Source: Martelella mediterranea (GTDB taxonomy: Bacteria; Pseudomonadota; Alphaproteobacteria; Rhizobiales; Rhizobiaceae). From it: a stretch of DNA of 64,000 nucleotides. The stretch lies in NCBI RefSeq assembly GCF_021021415.1, contig NZ_JAINWJ010000012.1, forward strand, positions 44,605 to 108,604. The letters are read 5' to 3'. The notes beneath the pieces are model-generated. The model saw nothing but the letters and a program-made list of their open reading frames with translations, was not told the DNA's origin and did not search any database. Shown one piece after another: positions 7,793-16,198 of this stretch; positions within the stretch are counted from its first letter, which is position 1, and each line of letters opens with the position of its first letter. Position numbers and translations under genes: made by a program.

Positions 7793-10753
7793 TTAGTCGC
7801 TGCCGATGACGCGGTTGCGGCCAGCTTCCTTGGCTTCGTAGAGGCGCTGGTCGGCCTCGGCGATGAAGCGATCGAGCGTGTCGCGGTCGCCGGGAATGGC
7901 GGAATAAAATCCTATACTCACCGTCAGCGGCTGGACGTAATCGTCATGGCGCACCGGGCTCGCCTCCACCTTGGCGCGCAAATCCTCGATGAAAGCGCGG
8001 ATTTCCTCCGGTCCGCCCGCGATGTGATAGGCGATGAACTCCTCTCCGCCGTAACGCGCGACCATGTCGTCGGCCCTCTGGAAGTGGGACCGGAAGACTG
8101 CGGCGAGATGTTCCAGACAGGCATCGCCGAAGACGTGGCCCAGCCGGTCGTTGATCGGCTTGAAATGGTCGACGTCGAGCATGGTGAGGGTAAAACGCTC
8201 GCCGTCGCGCCTGCATTGTTCAAAGGCAATTTCGGCGCGCGCGATGAAATGGGTCCGGTTGTAGAGCCCGGTCAAGCCATCGGTGATGGAGGACTGTTGC
8301 AGCAGGTCATTGGCCGTGTTCAGCGCCCTGTTGAGCAGCCGCAGCTTGCGCACCCAGTAGAGGAAGACGAGGAACACAATGGCGATCAGGGCCGCGGTTG
8401 CGAACAACAGGCGATAATCGATCGTGCGCTTGAACGGCGCGAGCTTCTGTCGGTTGAGAATCCGGTCGACCTCGGCGGGGTCGAGCGTAGCGATCAGTTT
8501 TTCGAAAATGCCGCCGAGCATGGGCTCAGCCGCCGTCGTGGCTGCGACCACCTGGACGTTCTCGGAGATTCGGCCGGAGATCTTGATGTCGTTGGTGTTC
8601 CTGGCGGCGATCAGATAGACGAGCGTGTCGAGCGGGCCGACGACCGCGTCCAGTTCGCCGCCCAGCACGGCATCGAGCCCGGCGCCTTCACTGTCCAGCG
8701 CCACGATCGCGACATCGGGATAGCGCGCCTTCAACATCGTCAGCGGCGCATGGCGCGACACCACCCCGACACGCTGTCCTTCAAGGTCGCGCATGCTTTC
8801 GACGAAGGGCGCCTGCAGCGGGCTTGCCACGGCAAGCGCCATTTCGAGATAGGAGGGCGTCAGATCGTAGTCGCTTCCGGCGAAATCGGCATTGGCGACG
8901 AATGGCAGCACGTCGCAACCGGCAAGGGCGGCCTCACGCTCGCTGTCGGAGGTGAGCGGCACCGGCTGAATCTGCCAGGAAAACTCGCCGTTCTCACCCA
9001 GAAGCGCAAGGATATCGGCAATCGCTCCGGTGAAATCGCCGTCGCGTTCGATCATCGTATAAGGCGGCGATCGCGGATCGACGCAGACCCTGAGCGGCCC
9101 TCTGTCGTGCAGATAATCGCGTTCGTCTTCGTCGAGCACGGCGCGGCGGCGATCGATCCCGGCCAGCGGCGGACCGAGCCAGCGGTTTTCCATCTCCTGC
9201 CAACGCGCGAGCGGGATGGAGGCGAGCGAACGGTCGATGATGCTTTCGAGATAGGGATATTTCGGCGAGACGCCGAAGCGCAGATCCTCGCGCTCGACCC
9301 CGTCCATCAGGAACTCGCCGCCGATCTGGATATTGATCAGCCCGTCGCGGCGGATAATGGAATTGCCATTGCTCAGCGACGCGATGGCGGCGTCGATCTC
9401 GCCGTCGGCCAGCGCGTGGATCAGCGCTTCCTGGCCATCGAACTGGCGCACGTCGTCAAACCGCGCCGAAACAGCATCGGCGTAATAGATGTCGCGGCCA
9501 ATCCCGATCCGCTTGCCGTCGAGATCGGCGATGTCGCGATAGGGCCCGAAGCCGGAGCGCACGAACACCGCATTGGGGATGCGGTGATATTCCTCGGAAA
9601 ACAGCGTGAATTCGCTGCGCTCCTCGGTGCGGGAGATATTGGTGATAATATCGAGGTCGCCGGATTTGAAGCGCTGCAGCAATTTCGCCCAGTTGTCATA
9701 GACCGGCTCGAACGAGAGGCCCGTGCTGGCGCTGATATACTGGGCAAGATCGACGGCAAGGCCCTGGCCGCGACCGTTCTCGAGATAGCTGAAGGGCTGG
9801 TAATCGATGATGAAGCCGATCGAGAGCGTCGGCGCTTCCTCGATGAAGGCCTGCTCCTCCGGCAGCAGCCGCAGCAGGCCGCCATTGCTGGTGCGCCCCG
9901 TGCGGTAGCTCAGCCAGCGGTCGGTGATCTCGTCCAGGGTTTCGGGCGGCAGCGCCAGCACGGCCTTCTGCAGGATCGACGACAGGAGCGCGGCATCGCC
10001 GGCCTGAGCGAGGACGCCGAGGCGGAAGTCTTCCAGTGACACCGCTGTCAACGGCAGCGCGCCGGCGGCCGCCACATTGGTGAAACCGTTCTCGCGGATG
10101 AAGAAATTCCCGGTCAGCTCGGCGGCGAGCGCGCCGTCCACCCAGCCGAAGGCGACCGCCGCCATCAGATCGCGATAGGTCGCATATTCCTGGAGCTGGA
10201 ATCCTGCATCCTTGAGCGCGTTGGCATAGTAAATGTCGCGGATCACGCCGATCCGCCGCGCTTTCAACGCCTCCGTGTCGGCGAGATCGCCGAGCGGGCG
10301 GTCGACGTTTTCGAACAATATCGTGCGACGCAGGTGGTAGGGTTCGGTGAAGAGAATGAACGGGTCCCGCTCCTCGGTGAAGGAGATGTCGGCGATCACG
10401 TCCAGCCCGTCCTGGCGGAACTGGCCGTAGATTTCCGGCCACGAGCCCAGCCGGACCGCGAAATCGAGGCCGGTCATTCCGGAGATCGCGTCCAGCACGT
10501 CCACCGACCAGCCCATGATCTTGCCATTGAGGTAGAAGGAATAGGGCTCGTTGTCGGCCACGAGCCCGATGGTCGCCACGGGGTGAGCGGCGATATAGGC
10601 CCGCTCCTCATCGGTCAGGTCGACCGGTTCGGCCGCAAGCGGACTGGCGGCAAGGGAGATGATCAGCAGAATGAAGGCGAAGACCGGTTTGGTCATCTTC
10701 TGGAAAAAACGGCCGGCCGATTGCCGGGCGTCGCTCAAACAGATTTCATCCAT
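7793..10753 (-). CDS. Diguanylate cyclase with three tandem periplasmic solute-binding-like sensor domains
   Basis: A 986-residue protein with a signal/anchor segment near residues 20-41 (VFAFILLIISLAASPLAA). Three SBP_bac_3-type periplasmic modules follow (about 48-290, 300-535 and 550-770), with repeated motifs such as GWSVDVLDAISGMTGLDF, GLAVDLAQYISASTGLSF and FTGAIADILALLGENGEF. A single transmembrane helix lies at about 782-801 and a GGDEF domain at 823-984. The active site GGEEF (902-906) and inhibitory I-site RADD (893-896) are intact, so it should make c-di-GMP and be product-inhibited. AGAAGG precedes the chosen ATG; a start 19 codons later is possible. The ligands sensed are unknown. 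It is divergent from arginase. Confidence 0.9.
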   Translation of the reverse strand: MDEICLSDARQSAGRFFQKMTKPVFAFILLIISLAASPLAAEPVDLTDEERAYIAAHPVATIGLVADNEPYSFYLNGKIMGWSVDVLDAISGMTGLDFAVRLGSWPEIYGQFRQDGLDVIADISFTEERDPFILFTEPYHLRRTILFENVDRPLGDLADTEALKARRIGVIRDIYYANALKDAGFQLQEYATYRDLMAAVAFGWVDGALAAELTGNFFIRENGFTNVAAAGALPLTAVSLEDFRLGVLAQAGDAALLSSILQKAVLALPPETLDEITDRWLSYRTGRTSNGGLLRLLPEEQAFIEEAPTLSIGFIIDYQPFSYLENGRGQGLAVDLAQYISASTGLSFEPVYDNWAKLLQRFKSGDLDIITNISRTEERSEFTLFSEEYHRIPNAVFVRSGFGPYRDIADLDGKRIGIGRDIYYADAVSARFDDVRQFDGQEALIHALADGEIDAAIASLSNGNSIIRRDGLINIQIGGEFLMDGVEREDLRFGVSPKYPYLESIIDRSLASIPLARWQEMENRWLGPPLAGIDRRRAVLDEDERDYLHDRGPLRVCVDPRSPPYTMIERDGDFTGAIADILALLGENGEFSWQIQPVPLTSDSEREAALAGCDVLPFVANADFAGSDYDLTPSYLEMALAVASPLQAPFVESMRDLEGQRVGVVSRHAPLTMLKARYPDVAIVALDSEGAGLDAVLGGELDAVVGPLDTLVYLIAARNTNDIKISGRISENVQVVAATTAAEPMLGGIFEKLIATLDPAEVDRILNRQKLAPFKRTIDYRLLFATAALIAIVFLVFLYWVRKLRLLNRALNTANDLLQQSSITDGLTGLYNRTHFIARAEIAFEQCRRDGERFTLTMLDVDHFKPINDRLGHVFGDACLEHLAAVFRSHFQRADDMVARYGGEEFIAYHIAGGPEEIRAFIEDLRAKVEASPVRHDDYVQPLTVSIGFYSAIPGDRDTLDRFIAEADQRLYEAKEAGRNRVIGSD

Positions 10754-10939
10754 GCCGCCTTCTCAATTCATGCCTCGCCGTTTCCCTTCGACATCAAATA
10801 GCACAGAACCGGCCCGGATCGATATTCCTGCTGACGCATGGCTCCTGCAATTCATGGCGTTGTGGCGGTTCTCTTTTGCGATCATTCGTGTTTGCATGCG
10901 CCGGATACCCGATTCTTTGGCGGGGTTGTGGAGAATGAC

Positions 10940-11863
10940 ATGGACTGTATCTTGCTGGGCGTGCCGGTCGAGTGTGGCTCGGGGCGCAAGGGCTGCAATA
11001 TGGGGCCCAACGGGCTCAGAGCCGCGGGACTTCCCGAGGCGCTGAGGGAACTCGGCCATACCGTGCGCGATCTCGGCGATCTGAGCCCCGCGCCCCGGCG
11101 CGCGGTGTCCCATCAAAATACCGCGCTGAAGGCGCTGGCCGAGACCGTCTCCTGGCTCGATGCGCTGGACGACAAGGCGTTCGAGATTTCCGCAGATGGC
11201 CTGCCGATCTTCATGGGGGGCGATCATGTGATGGCGGCGGCAAGCGTTGCCGGTCTTTCACGTCGGGCGCAGGAAGAGGGCCGACCGCTTTTCGTGCTTT
11301 GGCTCGATGCCCATACGGATTTCCACACGCTCGATACCACCGACAGCGGCAATCTGCACGGCACGCCGGCCGCCTATTTCACCGGCCAGCCGGGTTTCGA
11401 GGGTGTGTTTCCGCCGCTCGCCGCGCCGGTCGATCCGAAAAACGTCTGCATGATCGGCATCCGCAGCGTCGATCCGGCCGAACGCGCGACGATCCGCAAT
11501 GCGGGCGTTACGGTGCATGATATGCGCGCCATCGACGAGAACGGCATTGCCGGGCTGCTGACGGCATTCCTGGAAAAAGTCGAGGCCGAAAACGGCATGC
11601 TGCATGTCAGCTTCGACGTCGATTTCCTCGACCCGACGGTCGCGCCGGGGGTCGGCACCACCGTGCCGGGCGGGGCAACCTTCCGCGAGGCGCATCTGGT
11701 GATGGAAATACTGCATGACAGCGGTCTCGTGACCAGCCTCGATCTGGTCGAGCTCAATCCGTTTCTCGATGAACGCGGCAAGGCGGCGATCCTGATGACC
11801 GAACTGACCGCCAGCCTGTTCGGCAGGCGCGTCATGGACCGCCCGACCCGCAGCTACGGCTGA
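10940..11863 (+). CDS. Arginase (ureohydrolase family)
   Basis: A 307-residue ureohydrolase with all dimanganese ligand motifs: GGDHVMA, DAHTDFH, SFDVDFLDP and the C-terminal DLVELNP. It hydrolyses arginine to ornithine and urea in the cytoplasm. The GVPVECGSGRKGCNMGPNGLR opening matches the rocF/arcA arginases of rhizobia rather than agmatinases. The start MDCILLG has GGAG 7 bases upstream; upstream in-frame codons are not conserved. It stands alone between the large cyclase and mbfA, with no urease or ornithine genes nearby. Confidence 0.9.
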   Translation: MDCILLGVPVECGSGRKGCNMGPNGLRAAGLPEALRELGHTVRDLGDLSPAPRRAVSHQNTALKALAETVSWLDALDDKAFEISADGLPIFMGGDHVMAAASVAGLSRRAQEEGRPLFVLWLDAHTDFHTLDTTDSGNLHGTPAAYFTGQPGFEGVFPPLAAPVDPKNVCMIGIRSVDPAERATIRNAGVTVHDMRAIDENGIAGLLTAFLEKVEAENGMLHVSFDVDFLDPTVAPGVGTTVPGGATFREAHLVMEILHDSGLVTSLDLVELNPFLDERGKAAILMTELTASLFGRRVMDRPTRSYG

Positions 11864-11902
11864 GGCCGTCCGCAGCACAAAGGCCAAGCCGGTCGCCCCG
11901 CC

Positions 11903-12886
11903 TCAGCCGCTGCCGATGATCATGCCGGCCGCCAGCACCAGGCCGCCGCCGAGCACGACCTGGAAGGCGGCGCGCATGAACGGGGTTTCCATATATTTGT
12001 TCTGGATGAAGGCGATCGCCCAGAGTTCGAAGAACACGACGACAATGGCGATGATCGTCGCGGTCCAGAAGTCCGGAATCAGATAGGGCAGCGCGTGGCC
12101 GAGCCCGCCAAGCATGGTCATCACGCCGGAGGCGAAGCCGCGCTTGATCGGCGAGCCGCGGCCGGAGAGCTTGCCGTCGTCATGGGCCGCCTCGGTGAAG
12201 CCCATGGAAATGCCGGCGCCGACGGCGGCGGAGAGACCGATCAGGAAGGTCTGCCAGGTGTCCTGCGTGGCGAAGGCGGCGGCGAAGATCGGGGCAAGCG
12301 TCGAGACCGAGCCGTCCATCAGCCCGGCGAGGCCCGGCTGCACCCAGGTCAGCAGGAACTGGCGGTGTTCCTTGGCGGCCTCTTCGTCGCGCACGTCTTC
12401 CGGCGCGTGTTTTTCGGTCAGCGTCTCGGCGAGTTCCTCATGCGCCTCCTCGGCGATGGCGAGATCGCCGAGCAGCTTGCGGGTGTCGGCATCCGAAACC
12501 TCGTTCATGGCGGCGCGGTAGAAACGCTGGGCCTGCTCCTCCATCAGCACCGCCTGACGGCGAATCTTCTCCAGCGACAGCGTCTTCATCAGCCAGTCGG
12601 GGCGGCGCTCGAGGAAGCCGCGCACATGCTCGCGCCGGACCAGCGGTATGTCATCGCCGAAGCGGCGCTTGAACATGTCGATCAGCATGCGCCGGTGACT
12701 GTCCTCAACCTCGGCCATGTCATCGAAAATCCGGGCGCTGTCGGGATATTCGCCGCGCAGATGGGCGGCATAGGCCTTGTAGATGCGCGCATCGTCCTCC
12801 TCGGAGGAGATCGCAAGCGCCAGCATTTCGGCTTCGCTCAGGGACGAGAAGTCGCGCTTGGCGCGACCAAAAAGGGGCAGGACCAT
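11903..12886 (-). CDS. mbfA: Membrane-bound ferritin-like iron exporter MbfA (erythrin-VIT1 fusion)
   Basis: A 327-residue fusion. Residues about 10-160 form a ferritin-like four-helix domain with Glu/His iron-site residues (SSEEDDARIYKAY, EVEDSHRRML, LMEEQAQRFYRAA, IAEEAHEEL). Residues about 180-327 form a VIT1/CCC1-like membrane domain with about five helices (LAGLMDGSVSTLAPIFAAAF, ISMGFTEA). In Agrobacterium and Bradyrhizobium MbfA exports iron and protects against iron and peroxide stress, and its gene is repressed by Irr under iron limitation. A perfect ICE/Irr-type dyad lies 21 bp upstream of this start, fitting that model. Confidence 0.93.
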   Translation of the reverse strand: MVLPLFGRAKRDFSSLSEAEMLALAISSEEDDARIYKAYAAHLRGEYPDSARIFDDMAEVEDSHRRMLIDMFKRRFGDDIPLVRREHVRGFLERRPDWLMKTLSLEKIRRQAVLMEEQAQRFYRAAMNEVSDADTRKLLGDLAIAEEAHEELAETLTEKHAPEDVRDEEAAKEHRQFLLTWVQPGLAGLMDGSVSTLAPIFAAAFATQDTWQTFLIGLSAAVGAGISMGFTEAAHDDGKLSGRGSPIKRGFASGVMTMLGGLGHALPYLIPDFWTATIIAIVVVFFELWAIAFIQNKYMETPFMRAAFQVVLGGGLVLAAGMIIGSG

Positions 12887-12906
12887 GGGACTGATTCCGG
12901 TTTTAG

Positions 12907-12923
12907 TTTAGAATAATTCTAAA
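12907..12923. promoter_or_regulatory. ICE / Irr box upstream of mbfA
   Basis: TTTAGAA-TAA-TTCTAAA is a perfect inverted repeat with a 3-base spacer, centred about 29 bp before the mbfA start. It matches the iron-control element bound by Irr in Rhizobiales. Its closeness to the start suggests it overlaps the promoter and represses mbfA when iron is low. Confidence 0.85.
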
Positions 12924-12952
12924 TCTAAATTCGCCGAAGGTCAAATGTGGAA

Positions 12953-13663
12953 TCAGGTTTTCCTGCCAAGGAGCCCCGCAACGAAATCGGGCACGACGGT
13001 CGCGGCCGATCCGACGCGACATTCGCCGAAGAGGCTGTTGCCGGTGGCGGCGAGATTGATTTCCACGGCATGTGCGCCGGCAGACGTCGCCGCCGCCACG
13101 AAGCCGGCGGCGGGATAGACCGTGCCGGAGGTTCCGATCGCCACGAACAGGGCCGCGTTTTCCAGCGCGACCTCGATCGCGTCCATATCGTAGGGCATCT
13201 CGCCGAACCAGACGATATCGGGGCGCAGCGACGGGCGGCTGCAGCTTGAGCAGAAACAGTCCCGATCGAGATCGCCCTCCCAGTGCTGGTGACTGCCGCA
13301 TTCGTAGCAAAGCGCGGAATCGAGCCGGCCATGCATGTGCAGCATCCGCTTCGAGCCGGCCCGTTCATGCAGGTCGTCGACATTCTGGGTAATCAGCAGG
13401 AAATCGCCATCCCAGGCGTTTTCCAGCGCGGCAAGCGCGTTATGGGCGGCATTGGGAGACGCCTTGGCAGCCTCGCGGCGGCGCATATTGTAGAAATCAT
13501 ACACCAGATCGGGATTTCTGTGAAAGCCTTCGGGGGTCGCGACATCCTCGATGCTGTGCCCCTCCCAGAGCCCGCCCTGATCGCGGAATGTCGCAAGGCC
13601 CGATTCCGCCGAAATGCCGGCGCCGGTCAGGACAACGATCGGGGAGGAGGTGTCAATCTTCAT
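12953..13663 (-). CDS. cobB: NAD-dependent protein deacylase, CobB-type sirtuin
   Basis: A 236-residue sirtuin removing acyl groups from lysines with NAD. It shows the Rossmann motif VVLTGAGISAESGLATFRD, TQNVDDLHERAG with the NAD-contacting Asn-Asp, the catalytic His in HMHGRL, and the four zinc cysteines CYEC and CSSC. The pair Tyr..Arg in YNMRRR is the class III signature that favours succinyl/malonyl-lysine as well as acetyl-lysine. It lies directly upstream of mbfA on the same strand, with the ICE box in the 66-bp gap, so read-through into mbfA is possible but the main mbfA promoter is probably separate. Confidence 0.92.
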   Translation of the reverse strand: MKIDTSSPIVVLTGAGISAESGLATFRDQGGLWEGHSIEDVATPEGFHRNPDLVYDFYNMRRREAAKASPNAAHNALAALENAWDGDFLLITQNVDDLHERAGSKRMLHMHGRLDSALCYECGSHQHWEGDLDRDCFCSSCSRPSLRPDIVWFGEMPYDMDAIEVALENAALFVAIGTSGTVYPAAGFVAAATSAGAHAVEINLAATGNSLFGECRVGSAATVVPDFVAGLLGRKT

Positions 13664-13710
13664 GTGTCACGCCTTCTCGGGCCCCGGGCGCGCCTCGCCC
13701 GAGGTTGATG

Positions 13711-14316
13711 TCAACGCAACGAGGCGACCGGCAGATCGGTTCCGGTTTCGACCTTGACCCAGCGACCGCTATCGAAGGAGGCCTGACGCTTGAGGAAGGT
13801 ATAGGGCGTATCCGACCAGGCGAGCACGTCGTCGTTCAGATTGTCGAGGATGAAATCGCCATCATTGGTGCGCAGCGTCAGCACCGCGTGGCCCTCGCCA
13901 TTGGGCTTGCGGACCACGGTGATGAGAAGATCGGAGGCGGCGATGCCGGCTTGCATCAGGCGGCGGCGCTTTTCCAGCACGAAGTCCTCGCAATCGCCGG
14001 CGCCGCTCACGGGATAGGCCCAGACTTCCTCGCGGCCGTAAAGCTCCTCATCGGTCATCGGCTCGATTTCGGCATTGACGGCGGCGTTGATCGAAACCAC
14101 CGTCTTCCAGCCGAAATTCGTCAGCCGGGCGGCGACCGTGCTTGCATTGTGGGGCGCGCAATCGCGGCGGTGCTGCTCGCAGAACTCGAAATGGCCGATC
14201 GGCTGGGAGGTGACCCCGCCAACCGGCATCGCCGATGCGGCAAGCGCCGGCGTCGAAAAGCCGAGGCCCATAATGGCGCAGAAAGCCGAGATGATCAGTC
14301 TATCCAAACGAGGCAC
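13711..14316 (-). CDS. Secreted transglutaminase-like cysteine protease (BTLCP family)
   Basis: A 201-residue protein with a signal peptide (RLIISAFCAIMGLGFSTPALAA) and a BTLCP fold of the LapG type. The catalytic triad is visible as Cys in GAGDCEDFVLEKRR, His in EGHAVLTLR and Asp in ILDNLNDD. LapG-like proteases cut adhesins in the periplasm under c-di-GMP control, but stand-alone rhizobial BTLCPs are mostly uncharacterised. No LapA/LapD genes are nearby. The start is GTG, since no in-frame ATG fits the signal peptide. Two full CtrA-like sites lie upstream, suggesting cell-cycle control. Confidence 0.85.
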   Translation of the reverse strand: MPRLDRLIISAFCAIMGLGFSTPALAASAMPVGGVTSQPIGHFEFCEQHRRDCAPHNASTVAARLTNFGWKTVVSINAAVNAEIEPMTDEELYGREEVWAYPVSGAGDCEDFVLEKRRRLMQAGIAASDLLITVVRKPNGEGHAVLTLRTNDGDFILDNLNDDVLAWSDTPYTFLKRQASFDSGRWVKVETGTDLPVASLR

Positions 14317-14341
14317 GCTATACCCATCCGCCCTTGAATTC

Positions 14342-14356
14342 TTAACAAAGAGTTAA
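14342..14356. promoter_or_regulatory. CtrA-like box 1, TTAA-N7-TTAA
   Basis: TTAACAAAGAGTTAA is an exact TTAA-N7-TTAA match to the CtrA consensus, 26 bp upstream of the BTLCP start. The site is seen directly; CtrA binding is inferred. Confidence 0.65.
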
Positions 14357-14408
14357 GGAGAAATAGGGCGGTGAGTCAATCAGCGTAGGGGGCCGGCGGA
14401 CCGAGATC

Positions 14409-14423
14409 TTAAGAAATGGTTAA
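14409..14423. promoter_or_regulatory. CtrA-like box 2, TTAA-N7-TTAA
   Basis: TTAAGAAATGGTTAA is a second exact TTAA-N7-TTAA site, 93 bp upstream of the BTLCP start and overlapping the stop codon of the preceding hydrolase gene. A TTAAC(C) half-site is also part of it. Confidence 0.6.
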
Positions 14424-15229
14424 CCGGCGCGGTGTTCGGCAGCCGTCTCCAGAAGGCCGGAAAGCGCGGTCAGCATGCGGGCAATGTCCTCAGGCCGCGA
14501 AAGCCGGTGGTCGCCATCCTGCACCAGTGTCAGCACGACATCGTCGGCCGGCAAATGCGACATCAGCTTCAGCGCGTGCTTATAGGGCACGTCCGGGTCC
14601 TGCTTGCCCTGGATGATGTGCACCGGGCAACCGGTCTCGATGATGCCGGTCAGCACCATATTGCGTCGTCCGTCATCGAGAAGGGCCGCGGTATAGATGG
14701 TCGGTTCCGGCCCGTAGATCGACTGTTCCTCGAAATAGCCGTTCTCGGCCAGCGCCTTGCACTGGGCGTCCGTCAGGTCCGGCTCGATCAGCTCGCTGGT
14801 GAAGTCGGGCGCGGGCGCGAGCAGCAGAAGCCCGTCGATCGCCGGCGCGCCGGCTTTGCCCTTCAGCTCCTGCACCGCGCGAAGCGCCAGCCAGCCGCCC
14901 ATGGACGAGCCGATGATGATGACCCGTTCGGGCGCGGCATGGGCGATGGCCTTGAGCGCATCGGCGAGCCAGCGGGAAATGGTGCCGTCCTTGAACGCGC
15001 CCTCGCTCTCGCCGTGGCCTGTATAGTCGAAGCGCAGCATGGAAAGCCCGTTTTCGCCGGCATAGGCGTCGAGCGCTTCCGCCTTGGAGCCCAGCATGTC
15101 GGAGCCGTAGCCGGAGAACCAGACGAGGGTGGGCGCGTCGTCCCGTCCCTTGCGAAGGCGCATGGCGATCTTGAGCGGCCCGTCGCCGTGGTCGATTTCG
15201 GTATAGGTCAGCTGGCTCTCGTCGTTCAT
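14420..15229 (-). CDS. Alpha/beta hydrolase
   Basis: A 269-residue serine hydrolase with oxyanion-hole region LVWFSGYGSDM, DYTGHGESEG, the nucleophile elbow GSSMGGW, a late Asp in QGKQDPDVPYKH and His in DGDHRLSRPED. This is the layout of acyl esterases/peptidases related to palmitoyl-protein-thioesterase ABHD10. The start MNDESQL was chosen for GGAG 6 bases upstream; two further upstream ATG/GTG codons have no better site. The substrate is unknown. It is divergent from infC. Confidence 0.85.
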   Translation of the reverse strand: MNDESQLTYTEIDHGDGPLKIAMRLRKGRDDAPTLVWFSGYGSDMLGSKAEALDAYAGENGLSMLRFDYTGHGESEGAFKDGTISRWLADALKAIAHAAPERVIIIGSSMGGWLALRAVQELKGKAGAPAIDGLLLLAPAPDFTSELIEPDLTDAQCKALAENGYFEEQSIYGPEPTIYTAALLDDGRRNMVLTGIIETGCPVHIIQGKQDPDVPYKHALKLMSHLPADDVVLTLVQDGDHRLSRPEDIARMLTALSGLLETAAEHRAG

Positions 15230-15331
15230 CGTGCTCTCCATCCTGGTCCCGGGCGCCACCGCGACCCTCAAAACGCCTGCAAATGCGCGCTTTTGGCGAT
15301 CGGCAGGTGATTTTCTTTTTCCGCTGTGTTA

Positions 15332-15360
15332 TTGACACATCGGCTGTAACAACCATTTGT
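15332..15360 (+). promoter_or_regulatory. Candidate promoter of the infC operon
   Basis: A consensus -35 TTGACA is followed after 17 bases by ATTTGT, a weak -10. It leaves a leader of roughly 90 bases before the infC start. Only the -35 is convincing. Confidence 0.4.
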
Positions 15361-15403
15361 GTCCAACACGTGCAAGTTTTTGTGCAGTTGGCGCTTACGC
15401 AGC

Positions 15404-15434
15404 CGAATTTCAACAAGTCGTCGAATTTCAACAA
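15404..15434 (+). repeat. 13-bp direct repeat in the infC leader
   Basis: CGAATTTCAACAA occurs at 15404-15416 and again at 15422-15434, just before the GAGGAG ribosome-binding site. It may be part of the structured leader through which IF3 autoregulates, or a slippage duplication. Confidence 0.6.
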
Positions 15435-15452
15435 TTTGAGGAGACAACGACC

Positions 15453-15989
15453 ATTCGCAGACCCCATAGAGCCGCTCCCCCGACCAAAGAAGGTCCCCGC
15501 GCCAACCGTGACATCCGCATTCGCGAAGTCCAGTTGATTACCGAGGACGGGGAGAACCAGGGCGTCGTACTGACTGAAGATGCGTTGAGAATGGCTGAGG
15601 AAGCCGGGCTTGATCTCGTCGAGATCGCCCCCAACTCGACGCCGCCCGTTTGCAAGATTCTCGATCTGGGCAAGCTGAAATACGCCAACCAGAAGCGCGC
15701 CGCCGAGGCACGCAAGAAGCAGAAGATCGTCGAAGTCAAAGAAATCAAGATGCGTCCCAACATCGACACCCATGACTATCAGGTGAAGATGAAGGCGATG
15801 AACAAGTTCTTCGAGGAAGGCGACAAGGTGAAGGTCACGCTTCGCTTCCGCGGGCGCGAAATGGCGCACCAGGAACTGGGTATGAAGCTTCTGTCCCAGG
15901 TCAAGGAAGACACCGCCGAAATCGCCAAGGTGGAAGCCGAGCCGAAGCTCGAGGGCCGTCAGATGCTGATGGTGCTTGCGCCGAAATAA
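15453..15989 (+). CDS. infC: Translation initiation factor IF-3 (ATT start codon)
   Basis: A 178-residue IF3 that binds the 30S subunit, checks the start codon and prevents premature 50S joining. The N-terminal domain (about 10-80: [32 protein letters not shown]) and C-terminal domain (about 90-175: [34 protein letters not shown]) are complete. No ATG or GTG fits. An ATT nine bases after GAGGAG opens the reading frame at the position where family members begin ([15 protein letters not shown]). AUU initiation of infC is the known device for autorepression by IF3. It heads the infC-rpmI-rplT order. Confidence 0.95.
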   Translation: MRRPHRAAPPTKEGPRANRDIRIREVQLITEDGENQGVVLTEDALRMAEEAGLDLVEIAPNSTPPVCKILDLGKLKYANQKRAAEARKKQKIVEVKEIKMRPNIDTHDYQVKMKAMNKFFEEGDKVKVTLRFRGREMAHQELGMKLLSQVKEDTAEIAKVEAEPKLEGRQMLMVLAPK

Positions 15990-16198
15990 GCTTTTCGCTG
16001 TCGACGAATGATGACGGACCGTCCGGGAATTCCGCCCGCGACGGTCGCTGTCTTTTTGTCGCGACGGAGAGGTTGCACAATAAGGGCAAAGCGCGTATAC
16101 ACGCGCCGTCCGAGCGGGCCGGCAGGGCATGCCGTGTCCGCTCCAAATGCGAAGCCGGGGTTCGTCTCCCGGCGCAATCAATAAAACGGAGTAGCAAA

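Noticed and set aside
7946..10039. A 697-codon open frame on the plus strand
   Set aside because: It is antisense to the GGDEF gene, has an unnatural composition rich in Arg, Gln and His, and no domain or start signal. The opposite strand carries the intact protein.
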